Shown: piece after piece, positions 34,401 through 40,255 of the stretch
Numbering within the stretch: the first letter of the stretch is position 1
Layout of the letters: every line of letters starts with the position of its first letter
Source: Closterium sp. Naga37s-1
Lineage: Eukaryota > Streptophyta > Zygnematophyceae > Desmidiales > Closteriaceae
NCBI GenBank assembly: GCA_947471745.1
Contig: CANJKZ010000774.1
Coordinates: forward strand, 2,462,001-2,526,000
Length of the DNA: 64,000 nucleotides
Reading direction: 5' to 3'
Translations under genes and position numbers: made by a program
Notes under the pieces: generated by a model
What the model saw: the letters and a program-made list of their open reading frames with translations, nothing else
Database searches by the model: none
What the model was told of the DNA's origin: nothing

Positions 34401-34656
34401 TGGAGGAGACATTGACTTTGCACTTAATTTATCCCTGCTTCTCTCCATCCTGTCTCCTGCTCTCACCATCTCCCCATCTCCCTGCTCTCCCCATCTCACC
34501 CTCTCCCCATCCCGCCATCCCACCAGGGCCATGCACACTGCCTTCGCGGCCTCTCTCCGGGCCGCCGCTGCTGCCATCGCATCTGCCCTCCGAGACCATC
34601 CTGTGCTGCTCTCCCTGCACCTCGCCTTATCCGCCGTTGCCAAAGGCCTTCCATGA
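18993..34656 (+). CDS. Gamma-tubulin complex component (GCP5-like), 17 exons, 5' exon(s) not found
   Basis: GCP proteins assemble with gamma-tubulin into the ring complex that nucleates microtubules. Proposed exons: 18993-19142, 19994-20191, 20918-21001, 23005-23113, 23472-23547, 24125-24536, 24950-25069, 26081-26134, 28480-28563, 29021-29095, 29426-29788, 30394-30519, 31645-31752, 32358-32420, 33051-33128, 34030-34349, 34527-34656. All use AG acceptors and GT donors and keep phase; together they give 849 residues. GRIP1 marks: LRGFPSSLV, LDMLHAAVCNGD, CAPYLHLLSSWMQEGRLDND, HSEFFI, FLVRCDAVPVLFQSV, LLTIRRVLLLSQADFLSDFM, LRSSTAASDPN. GRIP2 (gamma-tubulin-binding) marks: GWEAIYIDYQAPWP, YNHLFRFLLAARR, LRHRMACAV, HQSFLHTCLSEGLLD. 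The N-terminal ALRGFPSSL and the C-terminal pattern favour plant-type GCP5 over GCP2, 3, 4 or 6, but the subfamily is uncertain. Low-complexity acidic and Gly-rich inserts sit in exons 6, 11 and 16. Confidence 0.85.
19466..19993 (+). repeat. Four 5'-partial copies of exon 19994-20191
   Basis: Copies start at 19466, 19576, 19746 and 19877, each beginning GCGGAAGC-like after a CAG or similar end and running 50-100 bp into the exon (AEAATLLPLIxSTALLRHFT) before diverging into C-rich intron sequence. They supply several decoy acceptors ahead of the full exon. The duplicates in the left copy start at 6271, 6381, 6551 and 6682. Confidence 0.8.
19994..20191 (+). other. Exon: GCP N-terminal domain
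   Basis: 66 codons, acceptor CCTTCAG, donor GTGAGT, phase 0 at both ends. The end, QCLQALAQAIRVFLD, resembles the TLRAFxxSVSxWLKRLRD-like stretch of plant GCP5. A 3'-partial copy with its own GTGAGC donor lies at 20283-20345. Confidence 0.7.
20918..21001 (+). other. Exon: GCP N-terminal domain, 28 codons
   Basis: Acceptor CTACCAG, donor GTACGG, phase 0. It encodes NTAMLLCKLESQCESHGMRL followed by LELKRCIQ. It is placed by splice signals, phase and codon structure; family similarity alone would be weak. Confidence 0.55.
21978..23004 (+). repeat. 142-bp satellite, right copy, built from the edge of exon 23005-23113
   Basis: About seven near-identical 142-bp units, with more diverged ones from about 21345. 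Each unit includes the acceptor and first codons of the next exon (PIADGGRVLEPIV) and then diverges. The real exon is the continuation of the last unit. Unit-to-unit identity is so high that the array must be young or homogenised. Confidence 0.85.
23005..23113 (+). other. Exon: GRIP1 motif LDMLHAAVCNGD (first half)
   Basis: Acceptor CCACAG, donor GTTTGC, ends in phase 1. It encodes ...STEVLDMLHAAVCNG, and the split codon plus the next exon gives the GCP hallmark LLHxAxxNGDxxAR. Downstream of the donor, 23114-23290 is a degenerate repeat of TGCAGTGGTATGCAATG-like sequence that repeats the donor neighbourhood. Confidence 0.8.
23472..23547 (+). other. Exon: GRIP1 motif, CAPYLHLLSS
   Basis: 76 bp, acceptor GACCAG, donor GTATGT. 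It encodes DVREAEGLIRFVLKATCAPY then LHLLSS, matching the GCP pattern of a leucine-rich helix followed by PYLxxLxxW. It is phase-linked to both neighbours (phase 1 in, phase 2 out). Confidence 0.8.
23549..23810. repeat. 9-bp minisatellite GCCCTCCCT
   Basis: Over 25 units of GCCCTCCCT right after the donor of exon 23472-23547. Because 9 is a multiple of 3, all frames read as simple repeats (ALP, SLP or GRE) without stops. No real gene. Confidence 0.95.
23990..24085. repeat. 5-bp repeat (ACCTC)n near an acceptor
   Basis: About 17 units of ACCTC with a few ACCTA and ACCTG variants, within 40-130 bp upstream of the acceptor of exon 24125-24536, in the position of a polypyrimidine tract. Confidence 0.9.
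24125..24536 (+). other. Exon: GRIP1 core, WMQEGRLDND...FFI
   Basis: Enters in phase 2 and leaves in phase 0. WMQEGRLDNDIHSEFFI is the strongest single GCP signature in the window (family pattern W-x-x-x-G-x-(I/L)-x-D-P-x-x-E-F-F-I). An Ala/Thr/Gly/Glu-rich insert of about 70 residues follows, then FLVRCDAVPVLFQSVANDVL and ATGQLVHALREHG (family pattern P-x-F-L-x-x-x-A-x-x-I-L-x-T-G-K). A 3'-partial copy with a GTGCGT donor lies at 24617-24682. Confidence 0.85.
24950..25069 (+). other. Exon: GCP, 40 codons
   Basis: Acceptor CACCACAG, donor GTAAGG, phase 0. It encodes LIPSEGEAEQPQMQLGILEE then SVGARTQAVQQTMLDLTLNK. Two 3'-partial copies with working-looking donors follow at 25165-25227 and 25345-25407, separated by repeats of GGTTGCAGGGTAGGAGAGCG. 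Upstream, the intron end is itself duplicated around the palindrome-like ATTTTTGAGGCGCCTAAAAA at 24824-24843. Confidence 0.8.
25500..25690. repeat. 11-bp minisatellite GAGCTCTATTG
   Basis: About 17 units of an 11-bp repeat (GAGCTCTATTG, with GGGCTCTATTG and GAGTTCTATTG variants). The frames across it are artefacts. Confidence 0.9.
26081..26134 (+). other. Exon: GCP, SHLLGHLLTIRRVLLLSQ
   Basis: 18 codons between AAAGCAG and GTACAC, phase 0. With exon 28480-28563 it gives LLTIRRVLLLSQADFLSDFM, the GCP motif Lxx(I/L)KRxxLLxxGDFxxxFM. Confidence 0.8.
26358..26396 (+). repeat. 5'-partial copy of exon 28480-28563 (first of three)
   Basis: After an acceptor-like CCACCAG it encodes ADFLLSFMALADE and then runs straight into the 53-bp satellite. 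The other two partial copies start at 28157 (ADFLMHLMALEGEE) and 28313 (ADFLRDFMALAGEELCKRAM), each after a CAG. The 28313 copy contains a possible donor (GCAG-GTGAGG) at 28347. Confidence 0.8.
26397..27962. repeat. 53-bp satellite made from an exon fragment plus the GAGGCGCCTC palindrome
   Basis: About 29.5 units of 53 bp, nearly identical. Each unit carries an exon-derived piece (GAGCAGAGCTTTGCAGCC...) and ends TTTTGAGGCGCCTCAG, most of the palindrome. A variant reading GCCGCAG instead of GCCTCAG recurs at 26549, 26814, 27026, 27291 and 27503, giving alternating spacings of 265 and 212 bp (5 and 4 units), a 477-bp higher-order repeat. Confidence 0.92.
28030..28100. repeat. Hexamer repeat GGCACG / GGCACA
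   Basis: Consecutive GGGCAC units followed by AGGCAC units in the intron between the satellite and the second partial exon copy. Confidence 0.85.
28480..28563 (+). other. Exon: GRIP1, ADFLSDFMALAGEELCKP
   Basis: 28 codons, acceptor CGTCCAG, donor GTGAGC, phase 0. It matches the GCP motif GDFLxxFMxxAxEELxKP. It is the only one of four tandem copies that reads through to a donor in phase with the next exon. Confidence 0.85.
28745..28820. repeat. 11-bp repeat ATAACTCCTGT
   Basis: About six units in the intron upstream of exon 29021-29095. Confidence 0.85.
28883..28948 (+). repeat. 5'-partial copy of exon 29021-29095
   Basis: After CCCCCCAG it reads LSKGASLRSSTAATDPNCDP and then diverges. The same polypyrimidine and acceptor context precedes the full exon. 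Confidence 0.8.
29021..29095 (+). other. Exon: GCP, LSLGASLRSSTAASDPN
   Basis: 25 codons, acceptor CTCCAG, donor GTGAGC, phase 0. LRSSTAASDPN is typical of the end of the conserved GCP middle region (LxxALRxSTAxxDP). Confidence 0.85.
29426..29788 (+). other. Exon: acidic/Gly-rich insert and start of GRIP2
   Basis: 121 codons ending GWEAIYIDYQ before GTGGGT. An alternative acceptor at 29338 adds 29 codons in the same frame, so the start is uncertain. It contains an acidic stretch (DDSHDDADDDS) and Gly/Ala-rich sequence likely to be a disordered loop. A 172-bp copy of the exon's 3' part with its donor follows at 29810-29981. Confidence 0.75.
29810..29981 (+). repeat. 3'-partial copy of exon 29426-29788
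   Basis: Nearly identical to about 29617-29788, including the GACTACCAG-GTGGG donor. If the second donor were used, the protein would gain a segment; more likely it is intronic. Confidence 0.85.
30260..30334 (+). repeat. 5'-partial copy of exon 30394-30519
   Basis: After CACTGCAG it encodes APWPEPAVVPPSALQAYNHL then FRFLLA and diverges. The full exon follows 60 bp later. Confidence 0.85.
30394..30519 (+). other. Exon: GRIP2, WP...YNHLFRFLLAARR
   Basis: 42 codons, acceptor TACTGCAG, donor GTAGGG, phase 0. It matches the GCP pattern VxWPLxLVIxxxALxxYNxLFRFLLxxRRxxxxLxxxW at the start of the gamma-tubulin-binding half. Confidence 0.88.
30721..30838. repeat. Three TTTTGAGTCGACTCAAAA-type palindromes between direct repeats
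   Basis: TTTTGAGTCAACTCAAAA (30721-30738), TTTTGAGTCGACTCAAAA (30772-30789, perfect) and ATTTGAGTCGACTCAAAAG (30821-30839). The DNA between them is itself duplicated: GGATAATCATAAGACACT and GTGCTGCAGTGGAGACTTCT occur on both sides. Confidence 0.9.
31026..31590 (+). repeat. Five 5'-partial copies of exon 31645-31752, each ending in TGAGTC
   Basis: Copies begin at about 31026, 31140, 31252, 31431 and 31535, each after an AG, and encode variants of LTRGLKVEGPLLQCVH. All stop resembling the exon at the same place and continue as TTGAGTCGAC, TTGAGTCAACTCAAAA or TGAGTCAC, part of the palindrome motif. Confidence 0.85.
31328..31418. repeat. (CA)n microsatellite
   Basis: About 45 uninterrupted CA dinucleotides inside the intron between two partial exon copies. 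Confidence 0.98.
31645..31752 (+). other. Exon: GRIP2, LRHRMACAV
   Basis: 36 codons, acceptor CTCCCAG, donor GTGCGT, phase 0. LQRVHWLRHRMACAVTAILD matches the GCP helix xxWxLRxxMxxFVxxLQ. Confidence 0.85.
32358..32420 (+). other. Exon: GRIP2, 21 codons
   Basis: Acceptor CATCAG, donor GTGGTT, phase 0. It encodes VISPNFDFMTSKLTKATSFH plus Q, matching the GCP stretch VIxPxWxxFxxxLxxAxDF. Confidence 0.75.
33051..33128 (+). other. Exon: GRIP2, HQSFLHTCLSEGLLD
   Basis: 26 codons, acceptor CATACAG, donor GTGTGT, phase 0. It matches the GCP motif HxxFLxxIxxxCLL near the C terminus. Confidence 0.8.
33260..33428. repeat. Direct repeat split by a doubled GAGACGTCGC palindrome-like motif
   Basis: A 50-bp segment (ending CATTCTCACTCGGGCTCGT) occurs at about 33260-33310 and 33378-33428. 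Between the copies lie TTTCGAGACGTCGCAAAAC and TTTTGAGACGTCGCAAAAC side by side. Confidence 0.85.
33473..33656. repeat. 16-bp minisatellite GCTGCTAGGCCATGTT
   Basis: About eleven units in the last large intron. Confidence 0.92.
33751..33976. repeat. 44-bp tandem repeat upstream of exon 34030-34349
   Basis: Five units starting AAGTGGCTTCTCC at 33751, 33795, 33839, 33883 and 33927, with a sixth partial one at 33971. Confidence 0.92.
34030..34349 (+). other. Exon: GCP C-terminal region with Ser/Gly-rich insert
   Basis: Acceptor CCTGCAG, proposed donor GTGTGT, ends in phase 2. KLSALLSIALRFANTV resembles the helix after the HxxFL motif (plant GCP5 has ILGLALDF here). A Ser/Ala/Gly-rich loop and a basic-acidic helix (RRQLAAEELQRCLEEEGF) follow. 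If the donor were not used, the frame would end a few codons later. Confidence 0.75.
34527..34656 (+). other. Exon: last GCP exon
   Basis: Acceptor CCACCAG, one base completes the split Arg codon, then AMHTAFAASLRAAAAAIASA and LRDHPVLLSLHLALSAVAKG to the stop TGA at 34654-34656. It fits the final GCP helices (FxxxxxxLLxxLxxxxxxxHxxHLxxL). Confidence 0.75.
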
Positions 34657-35185
34657 AACTTCCCGTTTTCGTCGTTGAGGTGGTGCATGTGGCAGCTGTA
34701 AGTACGTAGGGAGTATTGTACCTAAACTAGCAATACGCCAAATGATGGCCGCTTGGTTATCCACGTAGAAAGAGACTCATGAGTCGTAATAACCAATCCT
34801 CATCTGTATCGCTGGATATCGGACCTCCTAAGCATCAGAATTTCATAACCGCTTCTCTTGGAATGTTGAACCTATTTTTATCACGCTTTTGTTAGCCCTG
34901 TTCAACAGTCCTCGTGCAGTTTTCTTAAGGAGCTATTCGTGCTTTTTATAATGAGTAGGTTCTGACGTGTTCAATTCAGCCGCCGCATCTGACGGAAATG
35001 TGCTGCGACGTTGTTCGCCAGTTTCGTGTATTGTCGCGAATCTCACAACCCTCAGAATTTCTGGTGGCCCAACTATAGTACCTGATAGGCTAGTGACCCC
35101 AAGCAGTCGGGGCATCTTCACACCATCGGTCAACAAAGCCAACGAAATCCATTGCGATCATCTTCAGAATTCAGTTGCTAAATGT
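34657..35185. other. Intergenic region downstream of the GCP gene
   Basis: Ordinary mixed-composition DNA with no repeats seen. A 69-codon open frame on the minus strand (34933-35142) has no recognisable family. Copia element C is inserted at its right end. Confidence 0.5.
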
Positions 35186-35629
35186 TGGGCTGAGAAAATA
35201 GCCCTTAGGATCTTTCAAGGCTAAGATCTAGTTGAAGTAGGAATGTTGTAGTTTGCGGAAGCGTTAATATCAGAGTTGCTGAACCACCTTGTACAGGTGT
35301 GTGAGAACAAGATAAGTTGATAATAGCTGAGAGATACAGGCCTTTTATATGATTACAAGGGAATATGAAAAGGTATACTTTAACTGTTTTTGCTGTTGCG
35401 GTTCGATACAGTGTCGACTCGGGTAACTGCTCAGTATCGAGTCAGTTATGTGTCCTTGCTGTCGCACTGCATTTTTTCGTCGAGTCAAAGGTCAGCGACC
35501 TTTGACCTTCGCGTAACCTCCAACTGTTACGGTTGTTGACTCGCGTGTTGTTTCGCTGTAATCTGCTCCGTTTCATGTCGATTCTTTGATTACTTCAGAA
35601 GCGTTAAATTACTTATTCCAATTCCAACA
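35186..35629 (-). repeat. 3' LTR of element C (444 bp)
   Basis: On the minus strand it starts TGTTGGAATTGG directly after the purine-rich GAAGCGAAGGGGAG and ends CAGCCCA. Its last 124 bp are repeated at 40003-40125 next to the primer site, which fixes the LTR boundary. Confidence 0.85.
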
Positions 35630-38600
35630 CTCCCCTTCGCTTCTGGAGTGTTGCTGCTGATGACGTGTCCTTGTCCAGTCAGCAGCATGCAGTACTCGAA
35701 CTTCTGTTTTCCAAGTTTCTTGGTTAAGTAATCGGCTGCCATCTCGGATGTGGGACAGTAGGATAGCTCGAGTCTTCCCTTCTCGATTTTGTCTTTTATG
35801 AAGAAGTACCGGAGGGCGATGTGCTTTGTTCGATTCGCGAACCCATTTTTGTTCGCTATGCGAATGGCCGATTGGTTGTCGCAGAAGAGGGAGAAGCTGG
35901 GTAACTGAGCCAACTTTTCTTCCTCCAGCAATTCGCGAAGATATAGCCCTTCCTTGGTGGCTGAGCAGAGTGCGATATATTCTGCTTCTTCTGAGGAGAG
36001 AGCGATTAGCTCTTGCTTGTTCGACTGCCATGAGATAGGGCCGATAGGTTCGAGTCTGTAGATGTAGCCAGTTCGAGATCGTCTGTTGTCGGAGTCTCCA
36101 GTGTGATCGGCGTCGACGTAGCCGATTAACCTAGGTGTCGTAGTTCTGGTCTTGTGGTAGGTTAGTCTGATCGTAGGGGTTTTGACGAGATAGTGAAGTG
36201 CACGGTCGAGTTCCAGCATGTGTTCTGCTTCAGGCTTCTTAAGGTGCTGAGTAGGATAGATCCGGTCGGCTACATCTACAGACTTTAACTCTCTGTCCAT
36301 GGCTTTAAGATCTACAGACCTAAGTAGGATAGATCCGCCTTTAACTCTCTGTCCATGGCTTCGCGCCATTTTTCCCTGTGTTCCCCCCCCAGAGCCTGTT
36401 GAATGTTGGCAGGCTCCTTAGGTGGTGCTGCTCTGTGGACAGCGGTGACGAGTCCCAGTATCTGCAATCCACTCTGTGTGTAGCGGGGGAGATTTGCGTC
36501 CTCGGGATAAGCTGCTTCATCTCCCGCTTCTGGATCTGGTAGGAAATTGGGTCCTATGCGTTCGGAGACATTGGTGTCGACCGGTTGGGGTGTAACGTAA
36601 CCGGTGTCGGTGAAGTCGAAGTAGGTTTCGGCGTTGACACTTTCGCGAGGGTTGCCGTCGTCCATGGGGATGTTCACAGAGCAATACGGGAGAGGTCCGG
36701 CTTCTTTCGAAGCTCCGTCCACGTTCTGCTCGTCCCAGTCAGCCTTGTCTGCTGCTGAAGCGAAGGCTCGGTTGCCACAGAAGCCGCCCGTGAGGTCTCG
36801 ATGTGCTGCCAGGTTGTCCAGGTACGTTTGAAGTGTGAGTCGCTCGTAGAAAATGACATCACGTGCTGCTACTGTCTCCTTCGAGTGGACGTAAAAAATC
36901 TTCCATGCGTTGTAATGCTTTTCGATGCCCAAGTGTAGCCCCCACTGTGCGCGTTGTGAAAATCTTCCGGCTCTTGCAGTGTGCGGTCGGTACTGTACCA
37001 TGCACCCGAAGACTCGTAACATTTTTGTGTTGCCCAATTTTCCTGTCCACAGCAGGTGCGGTGATGCGTTGTTCGGGAGCGATGATGAGAGCAAGTTGTG
37101 CAGCATGACAGCGTGGTCCATTGCTTCAGGCCACTGGTGGCTGGGCAGTCGCATGCCACGCAACAGTTTGCGCATGGTGTTCTAGAGAGTTTTGTTCATT
37201 CGTTCTGCCACGCCTTGCTGTTGATGGGCGTAGGGAAGCGAGATGAGTCGCTTGATGCCTCGTTCTGCGAGGTACTGCCTGAACCTTTGTGACCGATATT
37301 CCCCTCCCCGTCTGATAGGAAGCTTTTCAGCTTTGCTCCTGATTCTCGTTCTGCCACAGGTAGCCAGGCGACAAAGGCTTCGAAGGCCATGTCGCGACTT
37401 GGGAGGTTGAGGTGCCAAACGTATCGGGTGGCGACATCGATGAAAGTAATCACATAGTTGTATGCTCCTTGTCCTTGTTCGCGAGTATACAGGATGTCGC
37501 TGTATACTTTCTCCAGGGGTGCGTAAGTTGGCGCGCTTGGATTGTGGTGAGAGACAAATGGTTGGTGAGGTAAGTCAGCTTCGGGGCAGGTAAAGCATGT
37601 GCCTCGGACTCGTTGGAGTTCTCTGCCGTCGTGTAGGAGTGAGTCTTTTCGAGTACAGCTGCCTTGATCGTGTTGTTTAACGTGGTGTTGCTTGGATGAC
37701 CTAATCGTTCGTGCCACAGTGATTCGCTTGCACGATGTCCGGGTGAGTGCCTGTACAGGTCGGAGTTGGAGTAAAAACCCGAGGTGAAGTTGGCGCTTCT
37801 GTGAACTTCGCGTCGAGTGGGAGTTAATTGCTGCGCAGGAGTCGGTGGAGTGTCGTTGATGAGAACTGGTGCCATCGAAGAACCCGCGATTGGTGCCATA
37901 GGTGTTGCTGCTGTTGCTGATGTTGTCTCTGCTGCTGTCGATGTTGTTTCTTCTTGTCGGATTGTTGCTAATGCCCTTGTCCTTTTTGCTTCAGGTATGG
38001 TATGTGAATACCAGAATCCTCCAGGACTGAAGTCGAGGTCAAGGTCGGGTGGATGTGTCCAAGAAGTGAAGTTGACGATGGCATCGCTATCGGCGGTTCC
38101 TTGGTCCAGAACAAAATCAAGAACAAAGACGTTATTTTTCAAGACTGCCTTGCCGATGTAGAGTCCGCCCTTTCCGTGGAATAACTTGAACTCCTGCGTG
38201 GTGCTGTCCGCTTCGAGATGAATGCCCTTCGCCATCAGTTGACTGACGCTGAGTAAGTTGTAGCCGAGTCCTTCTGCAATCAAAACTTTTGACATTTGTA
38301 GAATGACGTTAGTTTCTCGAGACTGAAGTTGTACGATCCCTTGTCGTCGTGTGTGCAGGTTCTGGTTGTTGGCGACGGCGATTACAACTTCGCGCTGAAG
38401 CTGATGTTCTTGTTGAACGAAGCGACCCGAGGAGCACATGTGCTGTCCGCAGCAACTGTCCAAGAACCAAGTGTCTTTCCCGGACGGCTCGCTCTGGGCG
38501 ATGGCTGCATACGTCGGGTTGGGCTCCAGTGATTCGCGGTGAGGAGTGCGCTCGTCGAGTTGTTCTTCTGGTGAGTGGAACGGTGGTGATCCGGTGATGC

Positions 38601-40125
38601 AGGAGTCTGTCGTTCTTGTCATACAGCTTACGATGTTTTTTGTGCCTTGCGCAGGTTTTGTCGTTGATGACGTTGAAGACTGTACTTGATTGGTGGGATG
38701 CGTCTGCATAGAAGTTACTTGACTGCTTGAGGGCCGAAGTTGACGTTGTGGCAACGTCGACTGTTGCTGATTCGGGCAGTGTGTGCGAGGATGTCCGGAC
38801 GTCTTGCAGAGGTGACAAAACGGTGGGACGTACTGTTGTACTTGTCAGTTGTTTTGTCGATTGTTGTTGTTGTTGTAGCGCCGTTGAGTGTGAAACGCGA
38901 ATTCTGGTGCGGATGCTCTTTTCTTGTGTCGTTCTTCATGCAGGTCCATATCCTATTGTTCAGCGTGAATTTCGGCGCAGAGTGCTGCTTTGGAGATTTT
39001 CCCATGAGCTCAAAGGAGTGCTCGAGTGGAGCGCCAATGAGGACCGAGGCCGGCGATGATGACTGTTACGAAGGCTTCTTCGGATATTGCTCCTCCGCAT
39101 CGAAGGAGTCTGTCGCGGAGTCCACGACAACGGCTGATATACGCCATTCCCTTTTCGCCGGGTTTCATTTCCATTGTTGTCAGCTGAGCCATGAGACGAC
39201 TTTGATTAACACTGTCTGTTGCTTGATACAGGCTCTTCAGGTGGTCGTACGCCAGCTCGGCGGAATTGCCGTATCCTCGATAAGACCGGATGTTCTGCTG
39301 CTCGTTTGGAGATAAAGTTCGCAGTAGTATCGTATACGCCATCAGCGTTGATATGTGTACTGCTGCTTGTCGTACTGTGTCCCATGTGTTGGATATGGCA
39401 GGGACCCGTCGAAGAATCCAAGAATTTGCGCGCCCTCCATCATCAGCTCGAATTCGAATGACCAGGTATAGAAGTCCTTTCCGTCGAAAGGTGTTGATGT
39501 CTGCAGTTTTAATACATGTGCGAATTGTGATTGAACTTGAAGTGCGTCCAATATCTTCTCTTGTCCAGGTGAAGACTGTGGTTGTGGCGCGAAGCTGATG
39601 GAGCCACGTTGAGGTTCGTATGGAGCAAAGGTGGGTTGTTGCTGATTTCCGCGCGCATACGATGAACCGTCAAGGCTCATTGGAGTAGCCCTGTTGTTGT
39701 TGTCACTGTTGTTTGATTGCGTAGGAGCTGCTTGCTGATGTTGCTCAAAGGACATGAAGGAGAAGAACTTGTCCATCATGTTTGGGTCGAAGCCTGCTGC
39801 TTGATTCCCGGGAGTTTCGGTCGACTCCGTAGCTGGTCTTGTTACTGTGCCTCCCTCTGTCTGTAGGCCAGAGGCTGGAGGTGGAGTAGGAGTAGTGCCA
39901 AGAGATCCGTTAGAGGAGCTCCTCTCCTTCTGTGTTCCCATGTCTTGTGTTGTCGTAGAAATTTTGGAAATCGATCTTGCCTTGTTTGCTCTCATACCAT
40001 CTTGGGCTGAGAAAATAGCCCTTAGGGTCTTTCAAGGCTAAGATCTAGTTGAAGTAGGAATGTTGTAGTTTGCGGGAGCGTTAATATCAGAGTTGCTGAA
40101 CCACCTTGTACTGGTGTGTGAGAAC
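35186..40125 (-). mobile_element. Ty1/copia element C, second family (fossil)
   Basis: Minus-strand copia element with a different sequence family from A, B, D, F and G: less GC-rich and with Asn/Gln-rich gag. Parts seen from its left end (right in the window): partial 5' LTR 40003-40125, primer site TGGTATGAGAGC (39988-39999, minus), gag (MMDKFFSFMSFEQHQQA), protease region, pre-integrase (SLWHERLGHPS), integrase (VITFIDVATRYVWHL), RNase H (YVDADHTGD, SSEEAEYIAL, DNQSAIRI), polypurine tract, 3' LTR 35186-35629. It is broken, with several breaks, and shorter than a whole copia body. Its 5' LTR is interrupted by the D element array at 40126. Confidence 0.88.
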
Positions 40126-40255
40126 TGTCAAACTTATATGCTATAGTCTCTTTAGGCTGTAGTGGGGTAGTTCTTATAGGGTACAACACTTCTAGGTTTG
40201 CTACTTGTACCCAACTGCTTTCTAGTTCAATCATTCATTCGTTCACATTCTAACA
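40126..40255 (+). repeat. LTR of element D (130 bp)
   Basis: TG...CA ends; followed directly by a primer-binding site resembling the initiator-Met tRNA type. It begins exactly where element C's 5' LTR breaks off. Confidence 0.85.

Noticed and set aside
34933-35142. Minus-strand 69-codon frame next to element C
   Set aside because: It may be a remnant of a host exon, but I recognise no family and see no splice or promoter evidence.
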